From positions 1-64,000 of the forward strand of contig NZ_LNCD01000093.1 of assembly GCF_001542405.1 (NCBI RefSeq): 64,000 nt of DNA, written 5' to 3'. The position numbers and the translations under genes were made by a program. Shown here one piece after another: positions 27,197 through 35,451 of the stretch. How positions within the stretch are numbered: position 1 is the first letter of the stretch; every line of letters starts with the position of its first letter. Source of the DNA: Rhizobium altiplani (GTDB lineage: Bacteria; Pseudomonadota; Alphaproteobacteria; Rhizobiales; Rhizobiaceae). The notes below the pieces were generated by a model. It had not been told where the DNA came from, ran no database searches, and saw only the letters and a program-made list of their open reading frames with translations.

Positions 27197-27454
27197 ATGA
27201 TCGCGCAACCCTACCATCTCTATGTCGAACGCGTTGACTCCGCCAGAAACATGGCGCGCTACTACGCCATGTCGATCGAGCCCAACCTGTTCGGGGATGT
27301 CTGCCTGCTCAGGAAGTGGGGCCGCATCGGGACAAAGGGTCAGATGATGGTCCACCATTTTGGGCGGGAAGAGGAAGCAGTTGAACTGTTTCTCGATCTG
27401 CTTCGACGGAAACGAAAACGCGGCTATCGTCCGCGCACCTCCGTGCCAACATGA
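27197..27454 (+). CDS. WGR domain protein
   Basis: Stand-alone WGR domain (85 aa), named for the motif seen here as RKWGRIGTKGQ. YHLYVERVDSARNMARYYAMS leads in and EEAVELFLDLLRRKRKRGY closes the domain. In larger proteins WGR binds nucleic acid (PARPs, MolR); single-domain versions are common on rhizobial plasmids with no assigned role. The start is the ATG at 27197; a TTG at 27161 is the other option. A 9-bp stem terminator follows directly. Confidence 0.85.
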   Translation: MIAQPYHLYVERVDSARNMARYYAMSIEPNLFGDVCLLRKWGRIGTKGQMMVHHFGREEEAVELFLDLLRRKRKRGYRPRTSVPT

Positions 27455-27455
27455 G

Positions 27456-27479
27456 AATGGCCCGCCGAAACGGGCCATT
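27456..27479 (+). terminator. Terminator-like hairpin after the WGR gene
   Basis: AATGGCCCG (27456-27464) pairs perfectly with CGGGCCATT (27471-27479) over a 6-nt loop, starting 2 bases after the WGR stop. The T-tract is weak. Confidence 0.65.
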
Positions 27480-27546
27480 ATGCCTTATCGGCACCTGTTC
27501 CAGAGGAGCCGCGGAATGCGGCGGGGAAAATTCTGGCGGCGCCAGG

Positions 27547-27957
27547 TTACAGCCGAACGCGCGGGCTGCAATATCCCCGATGAGAGATGACAGCTCGTTG
27601 ACAAGGAGAGTTGCAATTGATTGTGATCTCTTTCGTTGCTAACGGAGATCGGCCACTCTGTTGCAAAGAGGGGTCAAGGACCGCAACCGTGTCCGTCTGC
27701 CGGCGGGAGTGTCGAGGGATGAAATCCCTGACAGCCGGGAAGCCCGATCCGGCGCACCGGCTCCCCGTCCAGCTGCAAAAGAGCCGCCTCAAAAGGGGCG
27801 GCTCGGCATTGATCGCACCGTCCTGTTCGGCAAGCGTCACGACCAGATCAGCCTGGGCAAGTTCAAGCTCGCCCCCGATCTGGCGGCGCTCGGCGGCATC
27901 GCAGGCGTTCTTCAATTCGAGGCGAAGTTTTTCGATGTGCTGTCCGATCGTCATCAT
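27547..27957 (-). CDS. Small helical plasmid protein, possible 3' frameshift
   Basis: From MMTIGQHIEKLRLELKNACD (ATG at 27957, GGAGATGAGAT upstream) to INAEPP near 27790 this is a coherent 55-aa helical protein of a type frequent on rhizobial plasmids. The frame then runs on for another 80 unconvincing residues. With one C fewer in the CCCC run it would end AEPPF-stop inside the hairpin at 27781-27804, so either a frameshift extended it or only the first part matters. Function unknown. Confidence 0.5.
   Translation of the reverse strand: MMTIGQHIEKLRLELKNACDAAERRQIGGELELAQADLVVTLAEQDGAINAEPPLLRRLFCSWTGSRCAGSGFPAVRDFIPRHSRRQTDTVAVLDPSLQQSGRSPLATKEITINCNSPCQRAVISHRGYCSPRVRL
27781..27804 (-). 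terminator. Terminator-like hairpin (minus strand)
   Basis: GAGCCGCC (27781-27788) pairs with GGCGGCTC (27797-27804) across 8 nt. On the minus strand TTTT follows the stem. It coincides with the expected end of the small gene starting at 27957. Confidence 0.65.
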
Positions 27958-28191
27958 CTCATCTCCTTGAGTTCGTGAAAGACGAGACCGCTGGGCGGGA
28001 GGAGATGACGGGGTCAGGGAGCGCGGCAGCCACCGGCGGAGCAAGCGCATGGGGGAGCCGATTTTGTTGGAGCTGAGGTTCGAAGCGGAGGCAAAATTGG
28101 GGGAACCGCGCGTCCTCTGACGCCGGCATTTCTGCCCGGCACAATCGCTCCATCTGAGCAGACAATATTCCGGTTCCGTATCGCACCGAGA

Positions 28192-28226
28192 AAGCCGGCG
28201 GCAGGCTCGATGCCCGCCGCCGGCTT
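28192..28226 (-). terminator. Terminator-like hairpin after DUF736 gene
   Basis: AAGCCGGCGGC (28192-28202) pairs perfectly with GCCGCCGGCTT (28216-28226), followed by T residues on the minus strand. A second hairpin, GCCCCGCC/GGCGGGGC, lies at 28243-28263. Both are downstream of the DUF736 gene. Confidence 0.65.
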
Positions 28227-28275
28227 GTCTCTATTCAGTTCAGCCCCGCCTTGGCGGCGGGGCCCTGTCCGGGTC

Positions 28276-28587
28276 TCAGTCGCGGTGGGGGCGGGACCAG
28301 ATCAACTGGTAGCCGTCCTCGCCCTCGACCTCGGTCAGCGTCGCGTAGATCGGAGCGGGGAAGCTCGGGTCATCGAGCTTGACCGAGAGATAGTCCCGAT
28401 CCGTCTCGGCGGAGCGCTTCTGCCAGGCCGCACCCAGCTCGACGTTGCCTGCGTAGATGCGGAAGTGCGGGCCCTTGTCGGAGTGATTGTCGATGCGAGC
28501 GATGCGGGCCTTGACGTTGAGGGCAAGGGTGCGGATCGAGCCGTTGAAGCCGGTTTCGGAAGTGGTGAAGGTGCCGATGGTTGCCAT
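28276..28587 (-). CDS. DUF736 family protein
   Basis: 103-aa protein opening MATIGTFTTSETGFNGSIRT and ending YQLIWSRPHRD, the standard signature of DUF736, a family common on rhizobial and sphingomonad plasmids. A few reports and its small beta-rich look suggest a single-strand-binding-like or stress role, but function is unproven. The open frame extends upstream to 28812 without protein character, so the ATG at 28587 is right. Two terminator-like hairpins follow. Confidence 0.9.
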   Translation of the reverse strand: MATIGTFTTSETGFNGSIRTLALNVKARIARIDNHSDKGPHFRIYAGNVELGAAWQKRSAETDRDYLSVKLDDPSFPAPIYATLTEVEGEDGYQLIWSRPHRD

Positions 28588-29028
28588 TGTCGTATTCCTT
28601 TGCTGTTTCGGGCCGCGCCCATCGCGGCCTCGATGGCTGTCGCAAGATCGGGGACGATCGGACCGCACCTGAAAGGCCAAAATGAAATGGAGGGCGGCCA
28701 CGAGAAATTTTGTTGTTCCGCGAGGAATGGGCGCGCAGCGCTCAGGGGAATAAAGTTTCGGAGGGCCGTTGCGGTAAGACGATCGAGGCAAAGCCGGTCT
28801 TCGATCAGACATGCCTCATCGAGCCCGCGACGGTCGTGGCCTGGCGCAGTGGTCGAAGGAATATGGCAATGGCGGTTCGTCCCTCGACTGCTCCCGAACG
28901 CTGCAACGATCGCTCCGCGGTCCTGTCCACGTGCGAAACCGAAACCTCGCAGAACCAACGAGCAGGGGGCGTTGCATTGCCCGCTCCGCGCTGTCGTCGC
29001 GCCTCGCAAGCCGTCGCCTGGAGGATCC
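28588..29028. other. Divergent intergenic region
   Basis: About 440 bp between the divergent DUF736 gene and the small gene at 29029. It probably holds promoters for both. No clear motif is recognised and no further gene is supported. Confidence 0.4.
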
Positions 29029-29205
29029 ATGCATCAGCAGACAAAGCCCTTTATCGTCGAAATCAAGCCGTCCCGGAAGCTCAAGCCGATAGACCGGGAA
29101 AACTCGATCTGCGGCAAACTGCACCTTGCGACGGATCGTGACACGCCCACCGCGACCGACGGCCGAGAGTTGTCGGCCGCCGGCGAGGCCGACGACCGGC
29201 GCTGA
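29029..29205 (+). CDS. Small basic hypothetical protein
   Basis: 58 aa starting MHQQTKPFIVEIKPSRKLKP (ATG at 29029 after a GGAGGATCC ribosome site). The opening KPFIVEIKPSRKLK is a coherent basic motif of small proteins on rhizobial plasmids; the C-terminus is Ala/Asp-rich. It lies tail-to-tail with the ArdC-like gene (7 bp). Function unknown. A much longer frame upstream is spurious. Confidence 0.6.
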   Translation: MHQQTKPFIVEIKPSRKLKPIDRENSICGKLHLATDRDTPTATDGRELSAAGEADDRR

Positions 29206-29212
29206 CAAGTCG

Positions 29213-30136
29213 TTACGCAGCGAGCCGCTTGTCGGCCGCGTCCGGCTGCAGCGAATGCAGGAAAGTCACGGCCCGCTGCGCATGCGCCGCCGCCTGGAAG
29301 ATCGCCCGTCTGTCATCGGCCAGGACCTTGAGCCAGGAATCGAGGTAGGACGCGTGATCGGGGCGGGGCTCGAGCTCGGGAACAATCCCGAGATCGGCGC
29401 ACAGGAAGCAGCTGCCGAGCTCGGCGATCAGTTCCTCGCGGGCTCGTTCAGATTTGTCCTTGGCATAGCGGCTGAGGTCGCGACCGAGGCGATGGGCCGG
29501 CGCCGTCCAATGCGTGACCTCATGACTCAAGGTCGCGTAGTAGCTTGCCGCATCCTTGAAGCTCTCAAATGGTGGCATCTGGACGACATCGGCGGCTGGC
29601 GCAAAGAAGGCCTGGTTGCCGCCATGACGAATTGAAGCACCGGTGTTGCGGAAGAACCGATCCGCGTGCCCGATGCGCTCGACAGGATCCGGAACGGACA
29701 CCGGCCGGTGATGATACTGATCGGGGAGTCCCTCGATCTGTTCGACGTTGAAGACGCTGTATGCCTTTAAGAAGGGGATTTCCCGCTCGACCTCGCCGCC
29801 GTTCCCGTCGGTTTCGGACTTAGTGAAACGGCTGGCGAAGACGACGGTCGTGCCCGTCTCGCCTTTGCGGACCGCGGCGCCCAATTCGAGGGACTGCTTG
29901 AACGTCATCCACGTGGATGACGCGTAACCTCGCGCGACACCCTCCGACCACAAAAGCAGCACGTTGACGCCAGAATAGGGTTGCCCATTGTAACGCAGCG
30001 GCCGGGTAATGCGACCTGCCGCGTTCGCTGAATTCCATGGTTTCATCCAAGGCCGCACGCCCTTTGCCAGGTCTTCGATGATCTTGTCGGTGATCCGGCT
30101 GTAGAGATCGACCCGCTGATTTTCTGTGTTGCTCAT
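29213..30136 (-). CDS. ArdC-like antirestriction protein
   Basis: An N-terminal ssDNA-binding ArdC domain (RVDLYSRITDKIIEDLAKGV; GYASSTWMTFKQSLELGA; GTTVVFASRF) is followed by a zincin-like metallopeptidase domain with SHEVTHW (HExxH zinc motif) and EELIAELGSCFLC. ArdC proteins protect incoming plasmid DNA from restriction during conjugation, matching its location a few kb from oriT and traG. The ATG at 30136 (MSNTENQRVDLY) is the normal start; the frame extends 7 codons upstream. Length 307 aa, complete. Confidence 0.9.
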   Translation of the reverse strand: MSNTENQRVDLYSRITDKIIEDLAKGVRPWMKPWNSANAAGRITRPLRYNGQPYSGVNVLLLWSEGVARGYASSTWMTFKQSLELGAAVRKGETGTTVVFASRFTKSETDGNGGEVEREIPFLKAYSVFNVEQIEGLPDQYHHRPVSVPDPVERIGHADRFFRNTGASIRHGGNQAFFAPAADVVQMPPFESFKDAASYYATLSHEVTHWTAPAHRLGRDLSRYAKDKSERAREELIAELGSCFLCADLGIVPELEPRPDHASYLDSWLKVLADDRRAIFQAAAHAQRAVTFLHSLQPDAADKRLAA

Positions 30137-30409
30137 ATTCAAACTTCCCCGTTTCAAGGCCGCGCCCCTCGCGGCCCGTTACGAAGGGCGAAAGCAGGAG
30201 CAGGTTAGCCGGCGGATGCACCGGAACGGCCGCAACGCAGTGGAGGACGGCGAAGGCGTTGCGTCCGTCGGCGGCTCCTGCAGACCCTACGAAGGAACGG
30301 GCCACGACGGGCGTGCCATCGACTTCATTTCCTTTTTCTTGCTGGCGGGGTCAGCGACACGAAACAGGCCGGTCCCGCCACGGAAGCGGCCGGCTCGAGT
30401 TGATGGAAA

Positions 30410-30430
30410 GGCGGGGCCGAAGCCCCCGCC
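30410..30430 (-). terminator. Terminator hairpin
   Basis: On the minus strand GGCGGGG-GCTTCGG-CCCCGCC is followed by TTT, 9 bases after the stop of the gene ending at 30439. GC-rich stem with a TTCG-type loop and T-run. Confidence 0.7.
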
Positions 30431-30438
30431 GAAAGTGG

Positions 30439-31026
30439 TCAGTCGAAGGCGGAGATCTGCGTTTCGGTAGCCTTGCGGTAGAGCGCGTGGCCGGGCTGTT
30501 CGACGGGACGGTCGAACGGTTTCCAGGTCTCGCCGATCACCTGGACATAGGCGGCGACGGCGCCTTCGGCCGCCATTCTGAGCGCATGGACCTGTATGCC
30601 CATGTCGGCGGCGAATTCGCGCTTGCGCTGAGCGGCGCTGTCAAAGCCGACGGGGCCGTCCAGGTCCTCGTCGCGGGCATCGTTGGCGGCTTTGGCCGTG
30701 GCATCGCGCCCCTCGGTGACCGCGCGGCTGTAGAACTGGCCGGCGCCGTGGGCCGAGCCGACGTAGGCACCGACGATCCGCTGCAGGTGGATCTGCATGG
30801 CCTTGTCGCCAAGGCCGTCGCCGAGCGCATCGGCTGTCTCCGTGACCAGCCGCTCGTGCAAGTCGCGGATGCCGTCGCTGTCGATGACGGCGGTTCCGAA
30901 ACTCTCGGTGATCTTAAGTGCCTGGCTGACGTCGGGGCAGGTGAGCCGGACCATTTCGATGGTTGCGCCCTTGCGCAGTTGCACGACGCGTGTGGATTGG
31001 CGGGAGGAGGGTGTAGGCTTGGCCAT
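30439..31026 (-). CDS. Conserved hypothetical plasmid protein
   Basis: 195 aa with no recognised domain. The N-terminus is basic (MAKPTPSSRQSTRVVQLRKG), then an alpha-helical Ala-rich protein with motifs RDLHERLVTETADALGDGL and GAYVGSAHGAGQFYSRAV. No signal peptide or membrane segment. The clear ATG has a GAAAGGAAACG ribosome site. It is flanked downstream by a terminator and is in the same orientation as the ArdC-like and TOPRIM genes. Confidence 0.7.
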   Translation of the reverse strand: MAKPTPSSRQSTRVVQLRKGATIEMVRLTCPDVSQALKITESFGTAVIDSDGIRDLHERLVTETADALGDGLGDKAMQIHLQRIVGAYVGSAHGAGQFYSRAVTEGRDATAKAANDARDEDLDGPVGFDSAAQRKREFAADMGIQVHALRMAAEGAVAAYVQVIGETWKPFDRPVEQPGHALYRKATETQISAFD

Positions 31027-31480
31027 GTCGTTTCCTTTCGAAGTCGTCCGGAGCGGCTCCGGCCCATGCCGGCTTGCCCTTCGGTGCGGTCACCTCGAAC
31101 CGGCGGAAAGACGGGCGCTTCAGGGTCCGGCCCCACCTGGACGAGCGGAGCCGGTTTGCTTGCGACGAGGGCAAGCTGCCCTCGACGGAGCACGCGAGCC
31201 TGCTCCGAGAACGACGGCGGGGTCCGGCCGCGCCGCGGCGCGACAGCGGCCTTGAAGCGCACGGACGCCGGTTCAGACCTCAGCAAAACCGAAGGGCGAT
31301 CCGGCGTGGGGAGGAAGATGACGTCCTCGAATGAACGAACAGGCGTTTCCGGGGAACCCTGGCTTCCCCACGCGCTGCACATGAACGCTCGGCCTATCGC
31401 TTGGTCAGCTTAGGCAAGCGATAGGATTGCAGCCAGCCGGACCGTGCGAGTTGCGAAGGCCGCGCAGCAGACCGCTGCCG
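31027..31480. other. Non-coding stretch
   Basis: About 450 bp upstream of the 31026 gene without a supported gene; a likely promoter region. Open frames here are antisense shadows with arginine/proline-rich composition. Confidence 0.4.
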
Positions 31481-31800
31481 TCATGAGGCGGGCCCGCCCC
31501 AACCAGGCGTTGTTGAGGATTGATTTCCAGCGTCGACGATGCCTGCGGCGTAGGCCGGAAGCGCCGCTTGCTGCTCCGCCGTCAGGGCGGGCAATGCTTC
31601 ACGGCGACAACCGGCAACACGCGTATTTGGCCGCCATCCGGCTCCGCTTCCCTGGCCGCAATCAGGCGCCTGAGCTCAGCCGGGCCGGCGCTCAGAAAGG
31701 CTTGGCCTTCGAAATGGTGAAATTGCCGCCAGAACGCGGTTCGCTCGGCCGGCGATCCTCCGATGCCGGCTCTCCGCTCCAGGTCGCCGATGGTGCTCAT
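31481..31800 (-). pseudogene. Small helical protein gene with a frameshift
   Basis: MSTIGDLERRAGIGGSPAER (ATG at 31800) runs to LPVVAVKHCPP-stop near 31590. One base away the frame continues as EALPALTAEQQAALPAYAAG to VDAGNQSSTTPGWGGPAS, stopping at 31481. The two parts read as one protein of about 106 aa broken by a single-base change near 31600. No known function. It lies downstream of the 78-aa helical gene and the TOPRIM gene in the same direction. Confidence 0.6.
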
Positions 31801-31853
31801 GGCAACGCCCTCCACGCAGTTGCGACGACGCGGCCATCCAATTCGGCTCGCGC

Positions 31854-32090
31854 TCAAAGTGCGGCGATTGTCGCGTCCTGCCGAGCAAGATTCCGCGTAA
31901 GCGCATCGACTTCCGGCTGTCGCTCGGCCGTCAGACTGCCAGATTGGTGCGGTAGCGTTCGAGGAAGGCGCCGTCCAAGCAGGGGAATGAGCGCGGTTAG
32001 CCGGTCGATGAGATCGAGCTGGTGCTGCGTCTTTCGCCGTGCCGCTTCCATTCTGGCAAGCTCGCCGAGCTGTCGTTCGGAATTGGCCAT
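31854..32090 (-). CDS. Small coiled-coil-like hypothetical protein
   Basis: 78 aa from the ATG at 32090 (MANSERQLGELARMEAARRK). Almost entirely helical and charged, possibly a coiled coil. It is 62 bp downstream of the TOPRIM gene and probably co-transcribed with it. The frame extends upstream to 32195 without support. No family recognised. Confidence 0.6.
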   Translation of the reverse strand: MANSERQLGELARMEAARRKTQHQLDLIDRLTALIPLLGRRLPRTLPHQSGSLTAERQPEVDALTRNLARQDATIAAL

Positions 32091-32152
32091 TACGCCGCCC
32101 TCCCGCGCCAACCGGCGCAGCTGGAGGGGCCGTCTAGGCGGCATGCTTCGTC

Positions 32153-33283
32153 TCATTGATGACGAAACCGACGGAATATTCTTGGCTCGGCACAAGGAAG
32201 CGGCGCGTCTACGTGGTCGCCGCGCTTGCCGCCGACCGCCGCGATCACCTGGGTCATGCCGCCGACATCGCGGCCGGCGGGGTCCAGGGCCGGCTCACGG
32301 GCAAAGCCTCCGTTGACGCGGCCGGAGCGCATGCGGCACGCCTCCTCTTCTTTCCTCCCACCCTCGCTTTTCCTGTTCTCATTCCTTCGCTTCGCGCGAG
32401 CCTTCAGGGCCTCGTTCCAGTCTTCTTGCGGTGGGCGGAGCCGCATCCAATCGCAGCCGGCCCCATGGGCAAGCGCGCGCAATCGCTCGGCAAACAGATC
32501 GCCTTGGGGATTGGCGTCGGTGGCGGCGACAAGCTGAACGGTGGGGCGTGAAGCCAGCGCGCCAAGGGCTGCGGCCGTGATCGGAGACCAGCCGCCGCCG
32601 GTGCTGAGATAAAGTGTACCATCACGTAACCCCTCGATTGCCGCCAGGCTCATGGCGTCGATCGCAGCTTCCGTCACGGCCAAGCGCATTGCAGCGTCAG
32701 GGCCGAGGCGGAACAGAACCTTCGCTCCCCCGCTGGCAAAGCCACGATATTGCGGACCGCGCGCCTCCCAGCCTGTGATGTCGCCCGCATGGTTCGTATG
32801 AGCGGCCCATAGGCTGCCCTGCGGCCCTTCCCGGAGGAGTTCGCGTTTGATCGCCGTGCGGAGCAGGGATGTTGGAAGGCAGCGCTCGTCGTGCAGGTAG
32901 CGCCATGTCAATGAGCCAGGCCACGGGCGGCGGCGTGCTCGCCAACGATCGGTAAGGGAAAGGTCGGATTTGTCTGCAGCGCTTAGAGATTTCCATTCGG
33001 GCGCGGAAATTTCGAACCCCACCAGAGCCGCGACCTTTTCGATGGCCTCGTGAAAGCTGGCGCGATCCAGGTGCTCGACGAGCCCGAAGACATCACCCTT
33101 CGCCTCGCTGAGCGGGTCGAACCATCCGCGCCCTTGATGTGTGACGATGACGATCTCACTGCTGCGTCGAAACTTTACCGCCCGGCGGGTGCTTTCCTTG
33201 ACATCAATGGCAAATCCGGCCTGTTCCAGCACAGCTGCGCAGCTTACGGCATCGCGTAGCGCCTCTATCTCTCTTCTCTCCAT
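32153..33283 (-). CDS. DUF3991/TOPRIM domain protein (primase-like)
   Basis: The N-terminal DUF3991-like region (RDAVSCAAVLEQAGFAIDVK; FKEST-type start; GRGWFDPLSEAKGDVFGLVE) resembles the zinc-less CHC2 part of plasmid primases. A TOPRIM-like domain follows (LAVTEAAIDAMSLAAIEG; LVAATDANPQGD). Such proteins are common on alphaproteobacterial plasmids and may prime transferred strands. I chose the ATG at 33283 because GGAGG precedes it; the frame extends to 33481 (ATG at 33334). The C-terminus after KARAKRR is long and low-complexity, perhaps shifted. Confidence 0.8.
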   Translation of the reverse strand: MERREIEALRDAVSCAAVLEQAGFAIDVKESTRRAVKFRRSSEIVIVTHQGRGWFDPLSEAKGDVFGLVEHLDRASFHEAIEKVAALVGFEISAPEWKSLSAADKSDLSLTDRWRARRRPWPGSLTWRYLHDERCLPTSLLRTAIKRELLREGPQGSLWAAHTNHAGDITGWEARGPQYRGFASGGAKVLFRLGPDAAMRLAVTEAAIDAMSLAAIEGLRDGTLYLSTGGGWSPITAAALGALASRPTVQLVAATDANPQGDLFAERLRALAHGAGCDWMRLRPPQEDWNEALKARAKRRNENRKSEGGRKEEEACRMRSGRVNGGFAREPALDPAGRDVGGMTQVIAAVGGKRGDHVDAPLPCAEPRIFRRFRHQ

Positions 33284-33412
33284 CCTTCCTCCGATCGCGA
33301 AAGCGATCGCCTCCTGCTCGTCGGTTCTATTCATCGGCCACTTCACCGGGCGTGAAGAGCAAAGGCCGCAAGGGCGCGGCTTGCAATTTGGTGAATCATG
33401 CAAGGTCGGCCG

Positions 33413-33535
33413 CGGCGGAGCCTCCCTTGCGGCCTGCCGCTCGCAAGCGGCACGCCTAAGGTGCCGCCGGCTCAATGCCACGGCGTGTATTCATGGACGA
33501 TCTCAAGATCGTCGTCGGCGTCGTTTTCGTCAGAC
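33413..33535. repeat. Direct repeat copy 1 (with 35226-35345)
   Basis: Both copies hold GCTCGCAAGCGG, then GCCGCCGGCTCAATG and GACGATCTCAAGATCGTC, covering the end of the small acidic gene and its downstream hairpin. The two copies are in the same orientation about 1.8 kb apart, flanking the 33994 gene and the cold-shock gene. They look like paralogous gene ends rather than a mobile element. Confidence 0.6.
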
Positions 33536-33642
33536 GGCGGGATGCCGTATTTGCCGTCGACCGAGAAGAGGGTGATCGGAACCACAAGGTCGCGGGAGAG
33601 CTGGAATGCGTGGAACTGGGCGAGTGAGAGGTCGTGCGACAT
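33472..33642 (-). CDS. Small acidic conserved hypothetical protein
   Basis: 56 aa from the ATG at 33642 (MSHDLSLAQFHAFQLSRDLV) with the acidic tail SDENDADDDLEIVHEYTPWH. The same tail appears in a decayed copy at 35282-35412, which supports it as a real gene family. Function unknown. It is upstream of the TOPRIM gene, same strand, gap about 190 bp. Confidence 0.65.
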   Translation of the reverse strand: MSHDLSLAQFHAFQLSRDLVVPITLFSVDGKYGIPPSDENDADDDLEIVHEYTPWH

Positions 33643-33993
33643 GTGAGAGGCCCCTTCGGAGCGGGCCAATTCCCGCTCGATGGCTCCTCAGAAGGCCCGG
33701 GGGGCGCGATCACCGCGACGCGAAGCAGAAGCGGCCGAAGCTTGCGCACGGACTCCTTGCGGGTTGATCGTGGAAGATCCGGAACCGGGCCAGGACGCCA
33801 TCAAATGAGAGCGGGATTGGACTGCGCCGATGGATTGCGCCAAATGCATCCTGATCTTGCGATCTCGATAGCTCCAGCCGGCAAGGTCCTGAAAACAGAT
33901 CGCGGGCGGCCGGCGTGACATTAGCCGATTTCAACTGGCGAAGAATCTTGGTATCTCACCGGGTAGGTGGCAGGGCGGCATAGGGAAGTGACA
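33643..33993. other. Divergent intergenic region
   Basis: About 350 bp between the divergent small genes at 33642 and 33994; no gene or clear motif seen. Probably promoter-bearing. Confidence 0.4.
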
Positions 33994-34293
33994 ATGGATT
34001 CACGCAGGGACATAGCCGAACGGGTCATCGCGCGTTGGAAGGCGCGAGGGATCCGGATCGATGAAGACCCCGGTTTCATGGAACTGGTCGCACTTTGGAC
34101 GGCAGGGACGATCGAGTCCGATGAAATGCGCCGCCGGTATGCCGCGCTCCTGCGCGAGCGGTCCCTGTCCAGATCAAGCCCACTTGACCTGCACCCCTCC
34201 GGCGAAGAGCCGGATGTCGATCATCAATCCATTGCCATTCCAGACGACGAACCGGATGAGCGGGAAGGCTTCGTTCAGCCGGCGCAATGGTGA
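33994..34293 (+). CDS. Small hypothetical protein
   Basis: 99 aa from the ATG at 33994 (MDSRRDIAERVIARWKARGI). Helical N-terminal half, then an acidic, Pro-rich tail (DHQSIAIPDDEPDE). A GGGAAGTG purine stretch precedes the ATG; a GTG at 33967 is an alternative. This type of protein occurs on rhizobial plasmids; no domain or function known to me. Confidence 0.6.
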   Translation: MDSRRDIAERVIARWKARGIRIDEDPGFMELVALWTAGTIESDEMRRRYAALLRERSLSRSSPLDLHPSGEEPDVDHQSIAIPDDEPDEREGFVQPAQW

Positions 34294-34983
34294 CTTTAAC
34301 AGGGCACAGAGCGAGTCCTTCGCCCGCCTGTCAACCGGCGCTTCCTCGCGCGGGAATGCCGAGAATAAAGAGAGATGCCAGGTGCAGGCCTGAAGTCGCA
34401 ACCCCGCACCGTCATCAACCGGCGAAAGGTCGCGGCAGCGCGCCTCGCGCGGCGAAGGGCTGCCTGGTGTTTACCCTCGCGTATTTTCCCACCGGCTGCC
34501 GACACCAGGATCAGCCATTGAGCAACGCACGAATTGCGCTGCCGCGTTCCGCCGCCTGCCAAAGGCCTTCCCAGCCTCGTGCGCCTCCCAGTAATACCGT
34601 GATTGAAGAGATCTTGGCCTCAGGCGAAACTGTCGGAGTTCGGCGGCGCCATCTCTGCGGGGACTGGGGACCCACGTGACAGCTGTGCCCCCGGGATCAC
34701 GCACGGGGTGCGGCTGCCGACCCGGCAGATAGACCGGGAAATCTCTATGCGGTAACAGACGAGGACGTTTCAAAACGGGAGCCATAGAACAGCAGCACGG
34801 CAATGATCATCGACTGCCAAGAGATTTGAATCCATCGCGAGGTTCTTCCCGAATCCTTGGGACGAACCAATTTTGCCGCGACAGTGACGAATAAGATGAG
34901 GGCAACCGATTGCGAAGAAAACTCCGTCGCCTTAAAGATTCCGGAAGCGGCAATCAGCCGTGAAAGCGTCGAGGATTTTGTTC
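34294..34983. other. Non-coding stretch before the cold-shock gene
   Basis: About 690 bp without a supported gene. The frames present have no protein-like features. The last 150 bp are AT-richer and probably form the promoter and long 5' leader typical of cold-shock genes. Confidence 0.45.
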
Positions 34984-35187
34984 ATGGCCACTGGTATGGT
35001 TAAATTTTTCAATGGAGACAAAGGATTTGGCTTCATCACCCCGGATAATGGGGGGGCTGACGTATTTGTGCACGTGTCTGCCTTGCAGGCTGGAAGCTCT
35101 CTCAGCGAGGGACAGAAGGTGAGCTACGAGGTGGGCCAGGATCGCAAAACCGGCAAGTCGAAAGCTGAAAACGTACGGCTTATTTGA
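34984..35187 (+). CDS. Cold-shock domain protein (CspA family)
   Basis: 67-aa single cold-shock (OB-fold) domain, a nucleic-acid-binding RNA chaperone. Both RNP motifs are visible: GDKGFGFITP (RNP1, K-G-F-G-F-I) and DVFVHVSAL (RNP2, VFVH). The start at the ATG 34984 gives MATGMVKFFNGDKG, the family norm; the frame extends 8 codons upstream. It stands alone on the plus strand with its own leader. Plasmid-borne csp paralogues are frequent in rhizobia. Confidence 0.93.
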   Translation: MATGMVKFFNGDKGFGFITPDNGGADVFVHVSALQAGSSLSEGQKVSYEVGQDRKTGKSKAENVRLI

Positions 35188-35281
35188 TTTCCGCGATCAT
35201 GGGATCGGCCGCCTCGGCCGCAGCAAAGCCTCCGTTGCTGCGGCCGCTCGCAAGCGGAACGCCGTAGCCATGGCCGCCGGC

Positions 35282-35412
35282 TCAATGCAGAAGCGTGTAT
35301 TCACGGACGATCTCAAGATCGTCGACGTCGATTTCGTCGGAAGGTAACGCCGAGAGCTTCCCGAAAGCAACTTGACGGTCAGCGGTAAGTCAACAGCGCC
35401 ACGTCGCTCCAT
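35282..35412 (-). pseudogene. Decayed copy of the small acidic protein gene
   Basis: On the minus strand VDLPLTV and, one frame away, RQVAFGKLSALPSDEIDVDD then LEIVREYTLLH-stop correspond to the C-terminal part of the protein at 33472-33642 (PSDENDADDDLEIVHEYTPWH). A frameshift lies near 35370 and no start is evident. Confidence 0.6.
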
Positions 35413-35451
35413 CGACGAAGCACCTATGTCGTTCTTGACCGATGAGAGAGC

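Noticed and set aside
28210..29035. Upstream part of a 331-codon plus-strand frame
   Set aside because: Covers the antisense of DUF736 and non-coding DNA; only the last 58 codons from the ATG at 29029 look real.
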